In this document: positions 6,663 to 15,697 of the stretch, piece after piece
Layout of the letters: each line of letters starts with the position of its first letter
How positions within the stretch are numbered: the stretch's first letter is position 1
Assembly (NCBI RefSeq): GCF_002265265.1
Contig: NZ_NOIF01000031.1
Span: forward strand, 1 to 37,016
DNA length: 37,016 nt
Origin: Photobacterium sanguinicancri
GTDB lineage: Bacteria > Pseudomonadota > Gammaproteobacteria > Enterobacterales > Vibrionaceae
Direction: 5' to 3'
The notes under the pieces: model-generated
Told to the model about the DNA's origin: nothing
What the model saw: only the letters and a program-made list of their open reading frames with translations
Database searches by the model: none
Translations under genes and position numbers: made by a program

Positions 6663-9600
6663 AACAAGATATCGCATCCTATTTCATCGAAAATAAAGTG
6701 ATTAGCTGGATGTTGACGCTTATCTTTATGATCGGCGGCACCATGGCTTTCTTTGGTCTTGGCCGTTTGGAAGACCCTGCTTTTACGATTAAAGATGCCA
6801 TGGTGGTGACCTCATACCCTGGCGCCACCCCGCTGCAAGTTGAAGAAGAGGTGACGTACCCGATTGAAAAAGCGATTCAGCAGCTGACCTATGTCGATGA
6901 GGTGAATTCCATTTCAAGTCGTGGTTTATCACAAATAACGGTCACGATGAAAAACAACTATGGCCCAGATGATTTACCCCAAATTTGGGATGAACTACGC
7001 CGAAAGGTCAACGATTTGAAACCGAGCTTACCACCCGGTGTTGCTGACCCTTCGGTGATTGATGATTTTGGTGATGTGTTCGGCATTTTATTAGCGATAA
7101 CGGGTAATGGTTACAGCTACAAAGAATTGAATGATTACGTTGATTACCTACGACGAGAAATCGAGTTAGTTGATGGTGTTGGTAAAGTGTCAGTCACTGG
7201 GACGCAGCAAGAACAAGTCTTTATTGAAATATCACTCCAGCGTTTGACTAGTTTGGGAATTTCTCCCCAAACGATTTATGGCACCTTAGCGGCACAAAAC
7301 TTAGTTAGCAGTGCAGGGGCTGTGCGTGTGGGTGATGAATATATTCGAGTTCACCCAACAGGCGAGTTCAAAAACGTTGATGAGCTTGGGGACTTGATCA
7401 TCACGGAGAGTGGTGCAGAAGGGCTGATTTATTTACGTGATGTCGCCACCATTCAGCGTGGTTTTAAAGAAATCCCCTCCAATCTGATTAATTTCAATGG
7501 TAAGCAAGCACTGAACGTGGGGATCTCGTTTGTCTCTGGCGTCAATGTGGTGAAAATTGGTGACCAAGTTCAGCGTCGCCTTGCCGAATTGAAAGAACAG
7601 CAGCCTATTGGGATTAACATTAGTGCTGTTTATAGCCAGCCAACGGAAGTGGATAAATCGGTCAGTGGCTTTGTGGTCAGTTTAGGCCAAGCTGTCGCCA
7701 TTGTGATCGTAGTGTTGTTGTTTTTTATGGGGCTACGGTCCGGTCTTTTGATTGGCTTAATTCTGTTACTGACAGTGTTAGGTACTTTTGTGTTCATGAA
7801 GTGGATGGCAATCGACTTACAACGTATCTCCTTAGGGGCTTTGGTTATCGCGCTGGGGATGCTGGTGGATAATGCTATCGTGGTGGTCGAAGGGGTGCTG
7901 ATAGGGATGCAAAAAGGGCGAACTCGCTCGCAGGCTGCCTCTGATATTGTCACCCAAACCAAGTGGCCCTTGCTAGGGGCGACGGTTATAGCAGTAATGG
8001 CGTTTGCCCCCATTGGTTTGTCACAAGATTCGACTGGTGAGTATTGCCGAACCTTATTTACCGTATTACTTGTTTCTTTAATGCTTAGTTGGTTTACCGC
8101 GATTTCGCTCACGCCCTTTTTCTGCGACATGTTCTTTAAGAGCGTTAAAATCGATGAAAACGCCAAGGATAGTGATCCTTATGCGGGTAAATTCTTCGTC
8201 GTATATAAAGCCTCTTTAGAGTGGTGTATGCGCCGCGCATGGTTAACGGTTGTTTCGCTCGTGATTATGCTGGGTGTCAGTTTGTATGGGTTTACCTTAC
8301 TTAAACAGTCCTTCTTCCCTTCTTCTACAACGCCTATGTTTATGGTGGACGTGTGGCTGCCAGAAGGCACCGATATTCGTGCGACCAATGCGGCGTTAAA
8401 AGAGTTGGAAGGGGCTTTACAACAGCAAGACGGGGTCGAGTATGTTAGCTCAAGTGCAGGGAAAGGTTCGCAGCGATTTATGCTGACCTACACACCTGAA
8501 AAAAGCTATGCCTCATACGGTGAACTTATTGTTCGCTTGGAATCGTTTGATGCAGTGCTACCTAATATGGCGATGTTTAGCGAGTTACTCGATAAGGAAT
8601 TCCCACAGCTTGAGTACAAGCTCAAACAAATCATGCTTGGCCCATCTTCTGGCGCCAAAATTGAAGCGCGTCTTGTTGGGCCTGATCCAACGGTGTTACG
8701 TAGCTTAGGAAAGCAAGTGGTCGATATTATGCATGCCGATCCCGGTGCGTTTAATATTCGTCATGATTGGCGTGAACGTACCAAGGTTATTGAGCCTGTA
8801 TTTAATGAAAGCCAAGCGCGTCGATACGGTATTACCAAAGAAGAAGTTGATGACTTATTACAAATGGCTTTTTCTGGCTTAACGGTTGGTATTTACCGAG
8901 ATGGGACTAACTTGATGCCAATTGTGGCGCGTTTACCAGAGAAAGAACGGGTTGATGTATCGACCATTGAAGGCATGAAAATATGGAGCCCCGTCAATCA
9001 AGGTTACGTACCGTTACAACAAGTCATGTTGGGTGTGAACATACGTTGGGAAGATCCGTTGATTGTTAGAAAAGACCGTAAGCGAATGCTGACTGTCATG
9101 GCCGATCCCAACCCATTAGGTGATGAAACGGCTGCAACGGTGCAAGCACGTATTCAACCTGTGATTGAAGGACTCGATTATCCTCCAGGCTATTCATTAG
9201 AGTGGGGCGGTGAGTATGAATCGTCGGCTGATGCACAAGCGTCGTTATTCTCAACCATGCCTATGGGCTACTTGGTGATGTTCTTGATTACGATTTTCTT
9301 ATTCAAGAAGGTTAAAGAAGCCTTGATTGTGTGGGCGACAGTTCCACTGGCGGTAATCGGTGTGACGACAGGCTTATTAGCCCTTAATACGCCATTTGGT
9401 TTTATGGCGTTACTTGGATTTTTAAGTCTTTCTGGCATGTTAGTTAAAAACGGTATTGTCCTGATTGATCAGATAGAAATTGAGGTAGCCAGCGGTAAAG
9501 ACATGTATAGCGCCGTGGTTGATGCGGCGGTGAGTCGGGTACGACCTGTGTGTATGGCGGCGATAACAACCGTGCTCGGGATGCTACCTTTATTACCTGA

Positions 9601-9751
9601 TGTGTTCTTTAAGCCAATGGCGGTTACTATTATGTTTGGTCTGAGCTTTGCAACTGTGTTGACCTTGATTGTGGTGCCTGTGCTTTATCGTTTGTTTCAT
9701 AAGGTCGAGATTCCAGACTCTAGTTCGGTGCAGTTAGCGACGCAGAGCTAA
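6659..9751 (+). CDS. RND-family efflux pump, inner-membrane transporter
   Basis: This 1030-residue proton-driven pump would export drugs or other amphipathic compounds across both membranes with the two upstream adaptors. No outer-membrane channel is encoded here, so TolC is the likely partner. It has the RND plan: a membrane segment near residues 12-32, a large periplasmic loop, a membrane block around 335-490, a second loop, and a final membrane block around 870-1010. In TM4 the proton-relay motif reads GMLVDNAIVVVEG: D404 is kept but the second aspartate of AcrB is N405. The TM10 lysine pair is kept (K930 N931). The gene overlaps adaptor 2 by 4 bp and ends at a shared terminator. The substrate cannot be deduced. 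The single Asp resembles other RND subgroups, but length and sequence favour a drug-type pump over a metal pump. Confidence 0.92.
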   Translation: MKQDIASYFIENKVISWMLTLIFMIGGTMAFFGLGRLEDPAFTIKDAMVVTSYPGATPLQVEEEVTYPIEKAIQQLTYVDEVNSISSRGLSQITVTMKNNYGPDDLPQIWDELRRKVNDLKPSLPPGVADPSVIDDFGDVFGILLAITGNGYSYKELNDYVDYLRREIELVDGVGKVSVTGTQQEQVFIEISLQRLTSLGISPQTIYGTLAAQNLVSSAGAVRVGDEYIRVHPTGEFKNVDELGDLIITESGAEGLIYLRDVATIQRGFKEIPSNLINFNGKQALNVGISFVSGVNVVKIGDQVQRRLAELKEQQPIGINISAVYSQPTEVDKSVSGFVVSLGQAVAIVIVVLLFFMGLRSGLLIGLILLLTVLGTFVFMKWMAIDLQRISLGALVIALGMLVDNAIVVVEGVLIGMQKGRTRSQAASDIVTQTKWPLLGATVIAVMAFAPIGLSQDSTGEYCRTLFTVLLVSLMLSWFTAISLTPFFCDMFFKSVKIDENAKDSDPYAGKFFVVYKASLEWCMRRAWLTVVSLVIMLGVSLYGFTLLKQSFFPSSTTPMFMVDVWLPEGTDIRATNAALKELEGALQQQDGVEYVSSSAGKGSQRFMLTYTPEKSYASYGELIVRLESFDAVLPNMAMFSELLDKEFPQLEYKLKQIMLGPSSGAKIEARLVGPDPTVLRSLGKQVVDIMHADPGAFNIRHDWRERTKVIEPVFNESQARRYGITKEEVDDLLQMAFSGLTVGIYRDGTNLMPIVARLPEKERVDVSTIEGMKIWSPVNQGYVPLQQVMLGVNIRWEDPLIVRKDRKRMLTVMADPNPLGDETAATVQARIQPVIEGLDYPPGYSLEWGGEYESSADAQASLFSTMPMGYLVMFLITIFLFKKVKEALIVWATVPLAVIGVTTGLLALNTPFGFMALLGFLSLSGMLVKNGIVLIDQIEIEVASGKDMYSAVVDAAVSRVRPVCMAAITTVLGMLPLLPDVFFKPMAVTIMFGLSFATVLTLIVVPVLYRLFHKVEIPDSSSVQLATQS

Positions 9752-9784
9752 GTCGGTCAAATATCGCGATAGATGAGATACGAA

Positions 9785-9816
9785 AAAGGCTCCGCTTTTA
9801 TTAAAGCGGAGCCTTT
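9785..9816. terminator. Bidirectional terminator between the RND operon and pyrC
   Basis: A perfect 14-bp stem (AAAGGCTCCGCTTT/AAAGCGGAGCCTTT) encloses a TATT loop between two convergent genes. The flanking A-run at 9783-9787 gives a better T-run on the minus strand, so it probably works best for pyrC and also ends the efflux operon. Confidence 0.9.
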
Positions 9817-9851
9817 GTGCTATTCAGTTTGCAGTTTGAATTAAAGAGCGC

Positions 9852-10880
9852 TTATCGCACTTTCCACTGCATGTCTTCACCCGCCAGAATTGGCACTACT
9901 ACGTCGTTACCAAAGGTCATGGTTTCAGGTACTGCCCATGCTTCTTTTTGTAGCGTAATCGTGTCGGTGTTACGCGGTAGGTCGTAGAAGTCAGGGCCGT
10001 TAAAGCTGGCAAAGCCTTCTAGCTTATCTAAAGCATCAGCTTCTTCAAATACACTCGCGTAAAGCTCGATAGCGGCGTGTGCTGTGTATGAACCTGCACA
10101 ACCACACGCTGATTCTTTACGGCCTTTAGCGTGTGGCGCTGAATCTGTCCCTAAGAAGAACTTCTTGCTGCCACTGGTTGCGGCTTCAATCAACGCTTGT
10201 TGATGCGTGCTACGTTTTAGGATTGGTAGGCAGAAAAAGTGTGGACGGATACCGCCAACCAACATGTGGTTACGGTTAAACATCAGATGGTGAGCTGTAA
10301 TTGTCGCAGCAACGTTCGGGCCTGCATTTTTCACAAACTCTACAGCGTCTGCGGTGGTGATATGTTCAAGAACAATTTTCAGTTCTGGTAGCATGTCAAC
10401 AATTGGGCCTAAAACGTTATCTAGGAAAGCTTTTTCGCGGTCGAAGATATCAACATCGTGTGTAGTCACTTCACCGTGGATAAGCAAAGGCATACCGACT
10501 TCTTGCATTGCTTTGAATGTAGGAAGTAGCTGTTCAATCGAAGTCACACCTGAATCTGAATTGGTTGTTGCGCCAGCAGGGTAAAGTTTAGCGGCGTAAA
10601 CATGACCAGTGGCTTTGGCTTTGCGGATTTCTTCAGGAGAGGTGTTGTCGGTTAGGTAGATAACCATAAGAGGGGAGAAATTGCCTTGAGGACCTTCAGC
10701 AAGAATACGTTCACGATAAGATAATGCTGCATCGGTGTCCGTTACTGGTGGGATCAAGTTTGGCATTATGATCGCGCGTCCCATGTAACGGCTGATGTCG
10801 CGAACTGTATCTTTTAGTACGTCGCCATCGCGTAAATGCACATGCCAATCATCGGGGCGTGTGATAGTCAAAGTCGTCAT
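9852..10880 (-). CDS. pyrC: Dihydroorotase
   Basis: PyrC catalyses the third step of pyrimidine synthesis, cyclising carbamoyl aspartate to dihydroorotate in the cytoplasm. The 342-residue sequence has all landmarks of the E. coli type: zinc ligands H13 and H15 (DWHVHLRDG), carbamylated lysine K98 (AAKLYPA), H135 (HGEV), H173 (EHITT) and catalytic D246 (LGTDSAPH). Length fits the family (348 in E. coli). GGGAGG lies about 10 nt before the ATG. The gene stands alone between two terminators. I do not see a CTCCC stretch in the leader that could mask the Shine-Dalgarno as in the enteric CTP-sensing hairpin. Confidence 0.96.
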   Translation of the reverse strand: MTTLTITRPDDWHVHLRDGDVLKDTVRDISRYMGRAIIMPNLIPPVTDTDAALSYRERILAEGPQGNFSPLMVIYLTDNTSPEEIRKAKATGHVYAAKLYPAGATTNSDSGVTSIEQLLPTFKAMQEVGMPLLIHGEVTTHDVDIFDREKAFLDNVLGPIVDMLPELKIVLEHITTADAVEFVKNAGPNVAATITAHHLMFNRNHMLVGGIRPHFFCLPILKRSTHQQALIEAATSGSKKFFLGTDSAPHAKGRKESACGCAGSYTAHAAIELYASVFEEADALDKLEGFASFNGPDFYDLPRNTDTITLQKEAWAVPETMTFGNDVVVPILAGEDMQWKVR

Positions 10881-10909
10881 AGTCGCTTACCTCCCAAAAA
10901 ATTTGCCCG

Positions 10910-10938
10910 ATTCTAAAAGTATAACTTAATGATGTAAA
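10910..10938 (-). promoter_or_regulatory. Probable sigma-70 promoter of pyrC
   Basis: On the minus strand, TTTACA (10933-10938) and TAGAAT (10910-10915) are separated by exactly 17 nt, each matching the sigma-70 consensus at 5 of 6 positions. Transcription would begin near 10903, about 22 nt before the pyrC start codon. Confidence 0.6.
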
Positions 10939-10959
10939 GGTGAATTCTACATCAAATAG

Positions 10960-10993
10960 GGCAAACGATGATTTTAGACGCAATCGTTTGCCG
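10960..10993. promoter_or_regulatory. PurR-like operator / inverted repeat upstream of pyrC
   Basis: The right part, ACGCAATCGTTTGCCG (10978-10993), matches the E. coli PurR box consensus at 13 of 16 positions. The whole region is also a perfect 10-bp inverted repeat: GGCAAACGAT (10960-10969) and ATCGTTTGCC (10983-10992). E. coli pyrC is a known PurR target. Here the site lies about 20 bp upstream of the predicted -35 element, so the mode of action is uncertain. Confidence 0.5.
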
Positions 10994-11024
10994 TGAGGGG
11001 TGAAACGGTGGGGGAAAGACAGAT

Positions 11025-11050
11025 AAAAAAGGCCAGTGGATTCACTGGCC
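11025..11050 (-). terminator. Terminator of chemoreceptor 1
   Basis: A perfect 8-bp GC-rich stem (GGCCAGTG/CACTGGCC) with a GATT loop is followed, on the minus strand, by six T residues. It lies 44 bp after the chemoreceptor stop codon. Confidence 0.88.
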
Positions 11051-11093
11051 TAAATGCACAAGGTAACCAATTACGATTATTTATCTTAGAGGT

Positions 11094-13097
11094 TTACACC
11101 TTAAAGCGATGCACCAAGCTATTTTGCTGGTGGGCCAGTTGATCTAGCTTGCTACTTGCTTCTGCGACTTCTTCCATTGAAGTAAAGTTTGCATCAGCAA
11201 TATGGCTGATATCTTCAAGGCTACGTGCAATGTTCCCCGTGGTACTGCGCTGCTCTTGTGCGGCATGGGCAATGTGCTCGCTCATTTCGCTGATATCTAG
11301 AATAATGGCTTGGATTTCTTCCATTGCACCGTTGGCATCTGATGCTTGACTGATGCTGTTATCCATCTCAGAAACGCAGCTTTGCATCATGGTAACAGCC
11401 TGCCCTGAGCTGTTTTGTAAGCTTTGAATCATGGACTCAATTTCAGCGGTTGAATCTGTGGTACGTTTCGCAAGGACACGAACTTCGTCTGCGACTACAG
11501 CAAAACCGCGACCTTGATCGCCTGCGCGTGCTGCTTCAATTGCTGCGTTTAATGCGAGTAAGTTGGTTTGGTCTGCGATATTGCGAATGACATCCAAAAT
11601 TGATCCAATATTACTGCTCATTTCTTGTAGCTTGCCTACGGCACTGACTGACTCATCCAGTCGCGTAGATAATTGGTGAGCGGTATTAATGTTGCGGCTC
11701 ATTACGTCACGGCCAATATCGGCGGCTTTACTCACTTCAATAACACGTTCCATTGAGCTTTGTGCGCTGCGAGAGACATCTGCCACGGATTGCTCCATTT
11801 CTGTCATTGCAGTGGCAACAGAACCTGTTTGCTGACGCTGTTCATTGAGGCGATCTTTAGCCGCAGTTGTTGTGGTTTGGTTTTCAGTTGCAACATTGGT
11901 CAAATCTTCAGAAGCAGAACTGATCTCTCCCAACACCTCTTGTAAGTTGCCAGCTAAGGTATTGATATGGCTGCTCAGCTTTTGGAATTCGATAAAATGA
12001 TTATTTTCAATTCGCTGAGTCATATCACCATCGGTAAGCGCTTCTAATGTTTTAAGTGTTGAACGAAGTGGTTTTCGTACGCTTTGTGCGAGTACCCAGC
12101 CGATGAAAATTGCAAAAAATGTCACACAAAAACCGATAAGCACAGCATTACGTAGGCCTTGATTATAAGCAGTTTCAGCTTTTCCGATAGCACCATCCAT
12201 CAGGCTGTTTGCTTGATTTTGGAAAGTGTTAAGTAAGTTAACAGCTTCATCGATTTCTGTCGCTAATACCGAGATGTTGTCATACAGGCGGTTTTTAGCA
12301 TTGACGTAATCGTAATGGGTCGCAAGGATACCGTCGCTTTGGCCTATATCACGCGTATATTGCTGAATAGCCTTATCAAAGTTTTGTTTAAGTGCCGGTA
12401 GTTGAGTTGATAGTCCTCGGTAAGCATCATTCAAATGGCTGATATAACGTCTATTTTTTTTCATCGCCTTGCTGATCGCGTCAACATCATCGATGGCAAG
12501 GGCATCAGATGTAATGGCTTCTGTTTGCTCTAACTTGATGAAATAACTCTTAGCCATCATTTTTACAGTGAAGCTCTCTTGATCATCAATGTACTCCTTC
12601 ATCTTTACGCTTAACTGGGGGTAAAGTTGTTGGAAGCGACGGGCCATTCGTTGACGTTCCGCTTGAGCAACAAGTTGTGTGCGATAATTGGCCATCGCAT
12701 TATTTGCCTCAGTGAAATAACGTTGTTCTAGGCTTAGTAGCTGATCGGTTTGGGCGCGAAGTGCTGGGTGTTTTTGTACTTCGTTAAGCAATGCTTCCTG
12801 CGTCGCTAAATAGGTATTGTGCGCTTCAGTGAAGGTTGCTTGATAGGTTGCCATGCGATCGAGGTTTTGACTGGTGAGGTAGTCTTTGAAAATCTTGTCG
12901 GCTGCTAATAAGCGTACACTAGCTTGGCTGGCAGTCGAAACTAGCGGTAGCGATTCTGATGTCACAGCCTCTAGCTGGGCATGAATGCGGTTAGTTCCTT
13001 GCAACATCAATGTGATTGTTATAACAAAAAGTACAACCATGACTGCAAATCCCGCATACATTCGACGTATGACAGAGGTTTGTCTTTTATTCTTCAT
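11094..13097 (-). CDS. Methyl-accepting chemotaxis protein (chemoreceptor 1)
   Basis: This 667-residue inner-membrane chemoreceptor would sense a ligand in the periplasm and control CheA and flagellar rotation. Membrane segments lie at about 13-32 and 317-339. The periplasmic domain between them, about 285 residues, is predicted to be mostly helical, long enough for a two-bundle helical sensor. A HAMP linker follows at about 340-390, then the cytoplasmic coiled coil with the conserved tip around [20 protein letters not shown]. The C-terminus ends NSLVHRFKV, with no CheR-binding pentapeptide. The start ATG has AGGGAC 5 nt upstream. The gene is monocistronic and the ligand is unknown. Confidence 0.92.
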   Translation of the reverse strand: MKNKRQTSVIRRMYAGFAVMVVLFVITITLMLQGTNRIHAQLEAVTSESLPLVSTASQASVRLLAADKIFKDYLTSQNLDRMATYQATFTEAHNTYLATQEALLNEVQKHPALRAQTDQLLSLEQRYFTEANNAMANYRTQLVAQAERQRMARRFQQLYPQLSVKMKEYIDDQESFTVKMMAKSYFIKLEQTEAITSDALAIDDVDAISKAMKKNRRYISHLNDAYRGLSTQLPALKQNFDKAIQQYTRDIGQSDGILATHYDYVNAKNRLYDNISVLATEIDEAVNLLNTFQNQANSLMDGAIGKAETAYNQGLRNAVLIGFCVTFFAIFIGWVLAQSVRKPLRSTLKTLEALTDGDMTQRIENNHFIEFQKLSSHINTLAGNLQEVLGEISSASEDLTNVATENQTTTTAAKDRLNEQRQQTGSVATAMTEMEQSVADVSRSAQSSMERVIEVSKAADIGRDVMSRNINTAHQLSTRLDESVSAVGKLQEMSSNIGSILDVIRNIADQTNLLALNAAIEAARAGDQGRGFAVVADEVRVLAKRTTDSTAEIESMIQSLQNSSGQAVTMMQSCVSEMDNSISQASDANGAMEEIQAIILDISEMSEHIAHAAQEQRSTTGNIARSLEDISHIADANFTSMEEVAEASSKLDQLAHQQNSLVHRFKV

Positions 13098-13450
13098 AAT
13101 GTCCCTAAATAGTCGCTCAAGGCATACTTGGGTGAGTGTGTATGCAAAATAAGAAAAGTACGTTTAACCGCTGAGTCTGACTTCTTTTTCATCGGTGTTT
13201 CATTACTAATCAAAATAGCTAAGTATCTGTTCTGTACTATGTTTGACTGTAACACCAGTTGTAGAGTCTTAATGTTAGCCTTGATAATAATTGAGTTTCT
13301 AATACACATTCTTTGAACTGCGCTGCAAAAAAAGAGTCACAGAATGCAATATTCACTGGAATTAATGTTTAAAACAGTGTTCAATATTGCTCTGAACGCT
13401 GGAGTCGAGCATACTCTTTGGTGATGTAATCTTTTGAAATGGAGCATGGC
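13098..13450. other. Divergent spacer between chemoreceptor 1 and hinT, with a bulged hairpin
   Basis: No convincing gene lies in these 353 bp. The region must hold both divergent promoters. The striking element is a long imperfect hairpin at 13346-13390: GCAATATT-CACTG pairs with CAGTG-TTC-AATATTGC, giving 13 bp interrupted by a 3-nt bulge around a 16-nt loop. It ends about 60 bp before the hinT start and could be in its 5' leader. No T-run follows, so it is not a standard terminator. Confidence 0.45.
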
Positions 13451-13801
13451 ATGGCCGAAGAAACGATCTTCAGTAAAATTATTCGTAAGGAAATCCCAGC
13501 GGATGTCCTTTATCAAGATGAGATGGTGACAGCATTTCGTGATATTAACCCGCGTGCGCCAAGTCATATTCTGATTATTCCGAATAAGCTGCTTCCAACA
13601 GTTAACGATATAGAAGCAGACGATGAAGCGATGATGGGACGTTTGTTTACCGTTGCACGTAAATTAGCGAAAGACGAAGGTATTGCTGAAAATGGTTACC
13701 GTTTGATTGTGAACTGTAATCCGCATGGTGGCCAAGAGGTTTACCATATCCACATGCATTTAGTCGGTGGTCGTCCACTTGGCCCTATGCTTGTTGGCTA
13801 A
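13451..13801 (+). CDS. hinT: Purine nucleoside phosphoramidase, HIT family (HinT)
   Basis: HinT hydrolyses adenosine and guanosine 5'-phosphoramidates such as AMP-lysine. The histidine triad is complete: H99, H101 and H103 in HIHMHLVGG near the C-terminus, and the N-terminal [14 protein letters not shown] is typical. An upstream in-frame ATG at 13439 exists, but GGAG at 13441-13444 is well placed only for ATG 13451, giving 116 residues, near the 119 of E. coli. The gene leads the hinT-ycfL-lpoB-thiK-ycfP-ndh neighbourhood known from enterics. Confidence 0.95.
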   Translation: MAEETIFSKIIRKEIPADVLYQDEMVTAFRDINPRAPSHILIIPNKLLPTVNDIEADDEAMMGRLFTVARKLAKDEGIAENGYRLIVNCNPHGGQEVYHIHMHLVGGRPLGPMLVG

Positions 13802-13808
13802 ATAAGTA

Positions 13809-13844
13809 GAGGAGTGAAGGCATGCTAGGCATGGTTCACTCCTC
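13809..13844. repeat. Strong hairpin between hinT and the next lipoprotein gene
   Basis: GAGGAGTGAA pairs perfectly with TTCACTCCTC, and inside the loop CATGC pairs with GCATG around TAG, giving a nearly continuous 15-bp rod. It starts 8 bp after the hinT stop. The sequence after it (GTTATTGACTG) lacks a proper T-run, so it may be a weak terminator, a processing site or an mRNA-stabilising 3' end. Confidence 0.55.
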
Positions 13845-13901
13845 GTTATTGACTGTTTGTTGGTGATTAACCAGCTCAATGGATGAAAGGCTATAAATTT
13901 C

Positions 13902-15287
13902 ATGCTGAAAAAAGCCGCAACGGTATTGTTATCTTTGACATTAGCGGCCTGTGCTAATTTATCTGCTCAGGGATTGTTTAGTCATTACAGTGCAGCGATG
14001 GCCCCTACACATACGGCTTTAGAGCAAGGGCGATACGAATCCGCAATTAAATCATTGCCAACAGCACCTGCAGGCCCCATTCTTGATGGTATGGAGCAGG
14101 GACGAACACGCTTTATTGCTCAACAATATCCTTCCAGTTTTTCTGCTTTTCAGGGCGCTGATATCGCTGTGAAAGAGCAACAGAGTAAAGCGATTATCCA
14201 AGTGTCTGAAGGCTTTAATCAAGCTGGTGCGATACTAACTAACGATAATATGATCACCTATCAACCGACCGATTACGAGTTGGGCTTTTTACATCTTTAT
14301 CTTGCGCTTAATTACGTACAGCAGCATAAACTCGAGGGCGCATTAGTTGAAGTGCGTCGTGCGAATATGGTGCAAGAAGCGGCACGTAAAATCCGAGAGA
14401 AAGAACTTGCTAGTGCTGAAAAGGCGGTAAAGAAAAAAGGCATTAGTGACAATATTGGCGCGGTACTGGCACGTTACCCTGATGCGGGTACAACGCTAAG
14501 TGCAGTACAAAATGGCTATCTGTTTTTCTTATCAGGGGTGTTGTACGAAGCGGATGGCGATTTGAATGGCGCTTATATCGACTTCAAGCGCGCATTAGCG
14601 GTTGCTCCTAATAATATATATGTCGCACAAACAGTACTGCGTTTGGCAACACGACTACAAATGCGTGATGATTTACAAACACTCGAAGCGCGTTATGGTA
14701 AGTATCAAAAGCCAGCGAAAAACGAAGGCAGAGTGGTTATCTTTGATGAGCAAGGTGTCGTTGCTGCTCGCGATAACTGGCGATTGCCGCTTTATCTGAG
14801 TGACAGCCGTGGTCAAGGTGCTATCTATAATTTAGCATTGCCATACTATCGCAATGTGACTTTACCAAGATTATCGCCACTTAAATTGGGCAATAACTCA
14901 TTGAATAGTGAACAAGTTGCTAATGTTAATAGCATGGCGCAACAGAGTTTGTCTGAAGGTTTACCTGCAATAGTGGTTCGCCAAGCATTGCGTGTACTGG
15001 CAAAAGATGAAGTGAGACGTACAGCTGCAAAAAATGGCGATGATGTTGGCAATGTATTAGCGAATATTTTTAATACGCTGACAGAGCAACCCGATACGCG
15101 CAGTTGGCAAACATTGCCAGCCGCTATCAATATTTATCAGGATGATGTCAAAGCGGGAACGCAGACGTTAAGTTGGAATGGGCAACAGTTGGATGTTGAA
15201 GTGAAAGCAGGACGCACAACCATGGTTTGGGTGTCACGCCAAGGCAATCAAGTCAGCTGGTGGTCAGTATTACTAGGAGCAAATTAA
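13902..15287 (+). CDS. Predicted outer-membrane lipoprotein with TPR-like repeats (COG3014 type)
   Basis: The 461-residue protein begins with a clear lipoprotein signal (MLKKAATVLLSLTLAAC, lipidated at C17) followed by Ala-Asn, which predicts the outer membrane. Two helical-repeat stretches resemble TPRs: about residues 125-155 (FLHLYLALNYVQQHKLEGAL) and 204-238 (ending DFKRALAVAPNNIY). It resembles an uncharacterised conserved family, which I recall as COG3014. The gene overlaps ycfL by one base (TAATG) and is followed by lpoB, so it probably belongs to the same transcript as the PBP1b activator. A role in cell-wall synthase regulation is plausible from context only; no function is known to me. 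Confidence 0.75.
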   Translation: MLKKAATVLLSLTLAACANLSAQGLFSHYSAAMAPTHTALEQGRYESAIKSLPTAPAGPILDGMEQGRTRFIAQQYPSSFSAFQGADIAVKEQQSKAIIQVSEGFNQAGAILTNDNMITYQPTDYELGFLHLYLALNYVQQHKLEGALVEVRRANMVQEAARKIREKELASAEKAVKKKGISDNIGAVLARYPDAGTTLSAVQNGYLFFLSGVLYEADGDLNGAYIDFKRALAVAPNNIYVAQTVLRLATRLQMRDDLQTLEARYGKYQKPAKNEGRVVIFDEQGVVAARDNWRLPLYLSDSRGQGAIYNLALPYYRNVTLPRLSPLKLGNNSLNSEQVANVNSMAQQSLSEGLPAIVVRQALRVLAKDEVRRTAAKNGDDVGNVLANIFNTLTEQPDTRSWQTLPAAINIYQDDVKAGTQTLSWNGQQLDVEVKAGRTTMVWVSRQGNQVSWWSVLLGAN

Positions 15288-15673
15288 TGAAAGCACTATC
15301 TGTCTTGTTATTTGCATTGATGCTGTCGGCATGTGCGCCACGGACATCAGGCATTAGCATTGAAAGCAGCAATCAAAATGTGGTGATTGGCAATTCATCC
15401 TTAGCGAGTAAGCTAACGATTGAAAAAGCCATGATCACAAATGTAAATGGATTGATGAAAGCAGCTGTGCCTGTAACGAGTCAATCTGAAAATGACCTCC
15501 AACTTCAATATCGTATCTATTGGTATGATGCACAAGGCCTTGAGCTTGAGGGCAGCGATGCACCTTGGCGCCAATTTGTGATTCATGGTAAAGACTCGAT
15601 GACACTCCAAGCGGTAGCGACTAGTGCTAACGCAAAGCAGTACCGAATTTATATTCGCCGCGCTAATTATTAA
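15287..15673 (+). CDS. ycfL: YcfL family lipoprotein
   Basis: A small 128-residue lipoprotein with signal MKALSVLLFALMLSAC and Ala-Pro after the cysteine, predicting the outer membrane. The central stretch RIYWYDAQGLEL and the C-terminal YRIYIR match the E. coli YcfL pattern (YRFYWYDARGLEM). The open frame extends back to 15227, but ATG 15287, overlapping the upstream stop as TAATG, has AGGAG 7 nt before it and starts the signal peptide. In E. coli ycfL also precedes lpoB. Molecular function is unknown. Confidence 0.9.
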   Translation: MKALSVLLFALMLSACAPRTSGISIESSNQNVVIGNSSLASKLTIEKAMITNVNGLMKAAVPVTSQSENDLQLQYRIYWYDAQGLELEGSDAPWRQFVIHGKDSMTLQAVATSANAKQYRIYIRRANY

Positions 15674-15697
15674 TTGATTATTTTTAAAGGTAAGAAG

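Noticed and set aside
7630-8166. 178-codon minus-strand open frame inside the RND pump gene
   Set aside because: Antisense shadow of the TM4-TM6 coding region, with no start signal.
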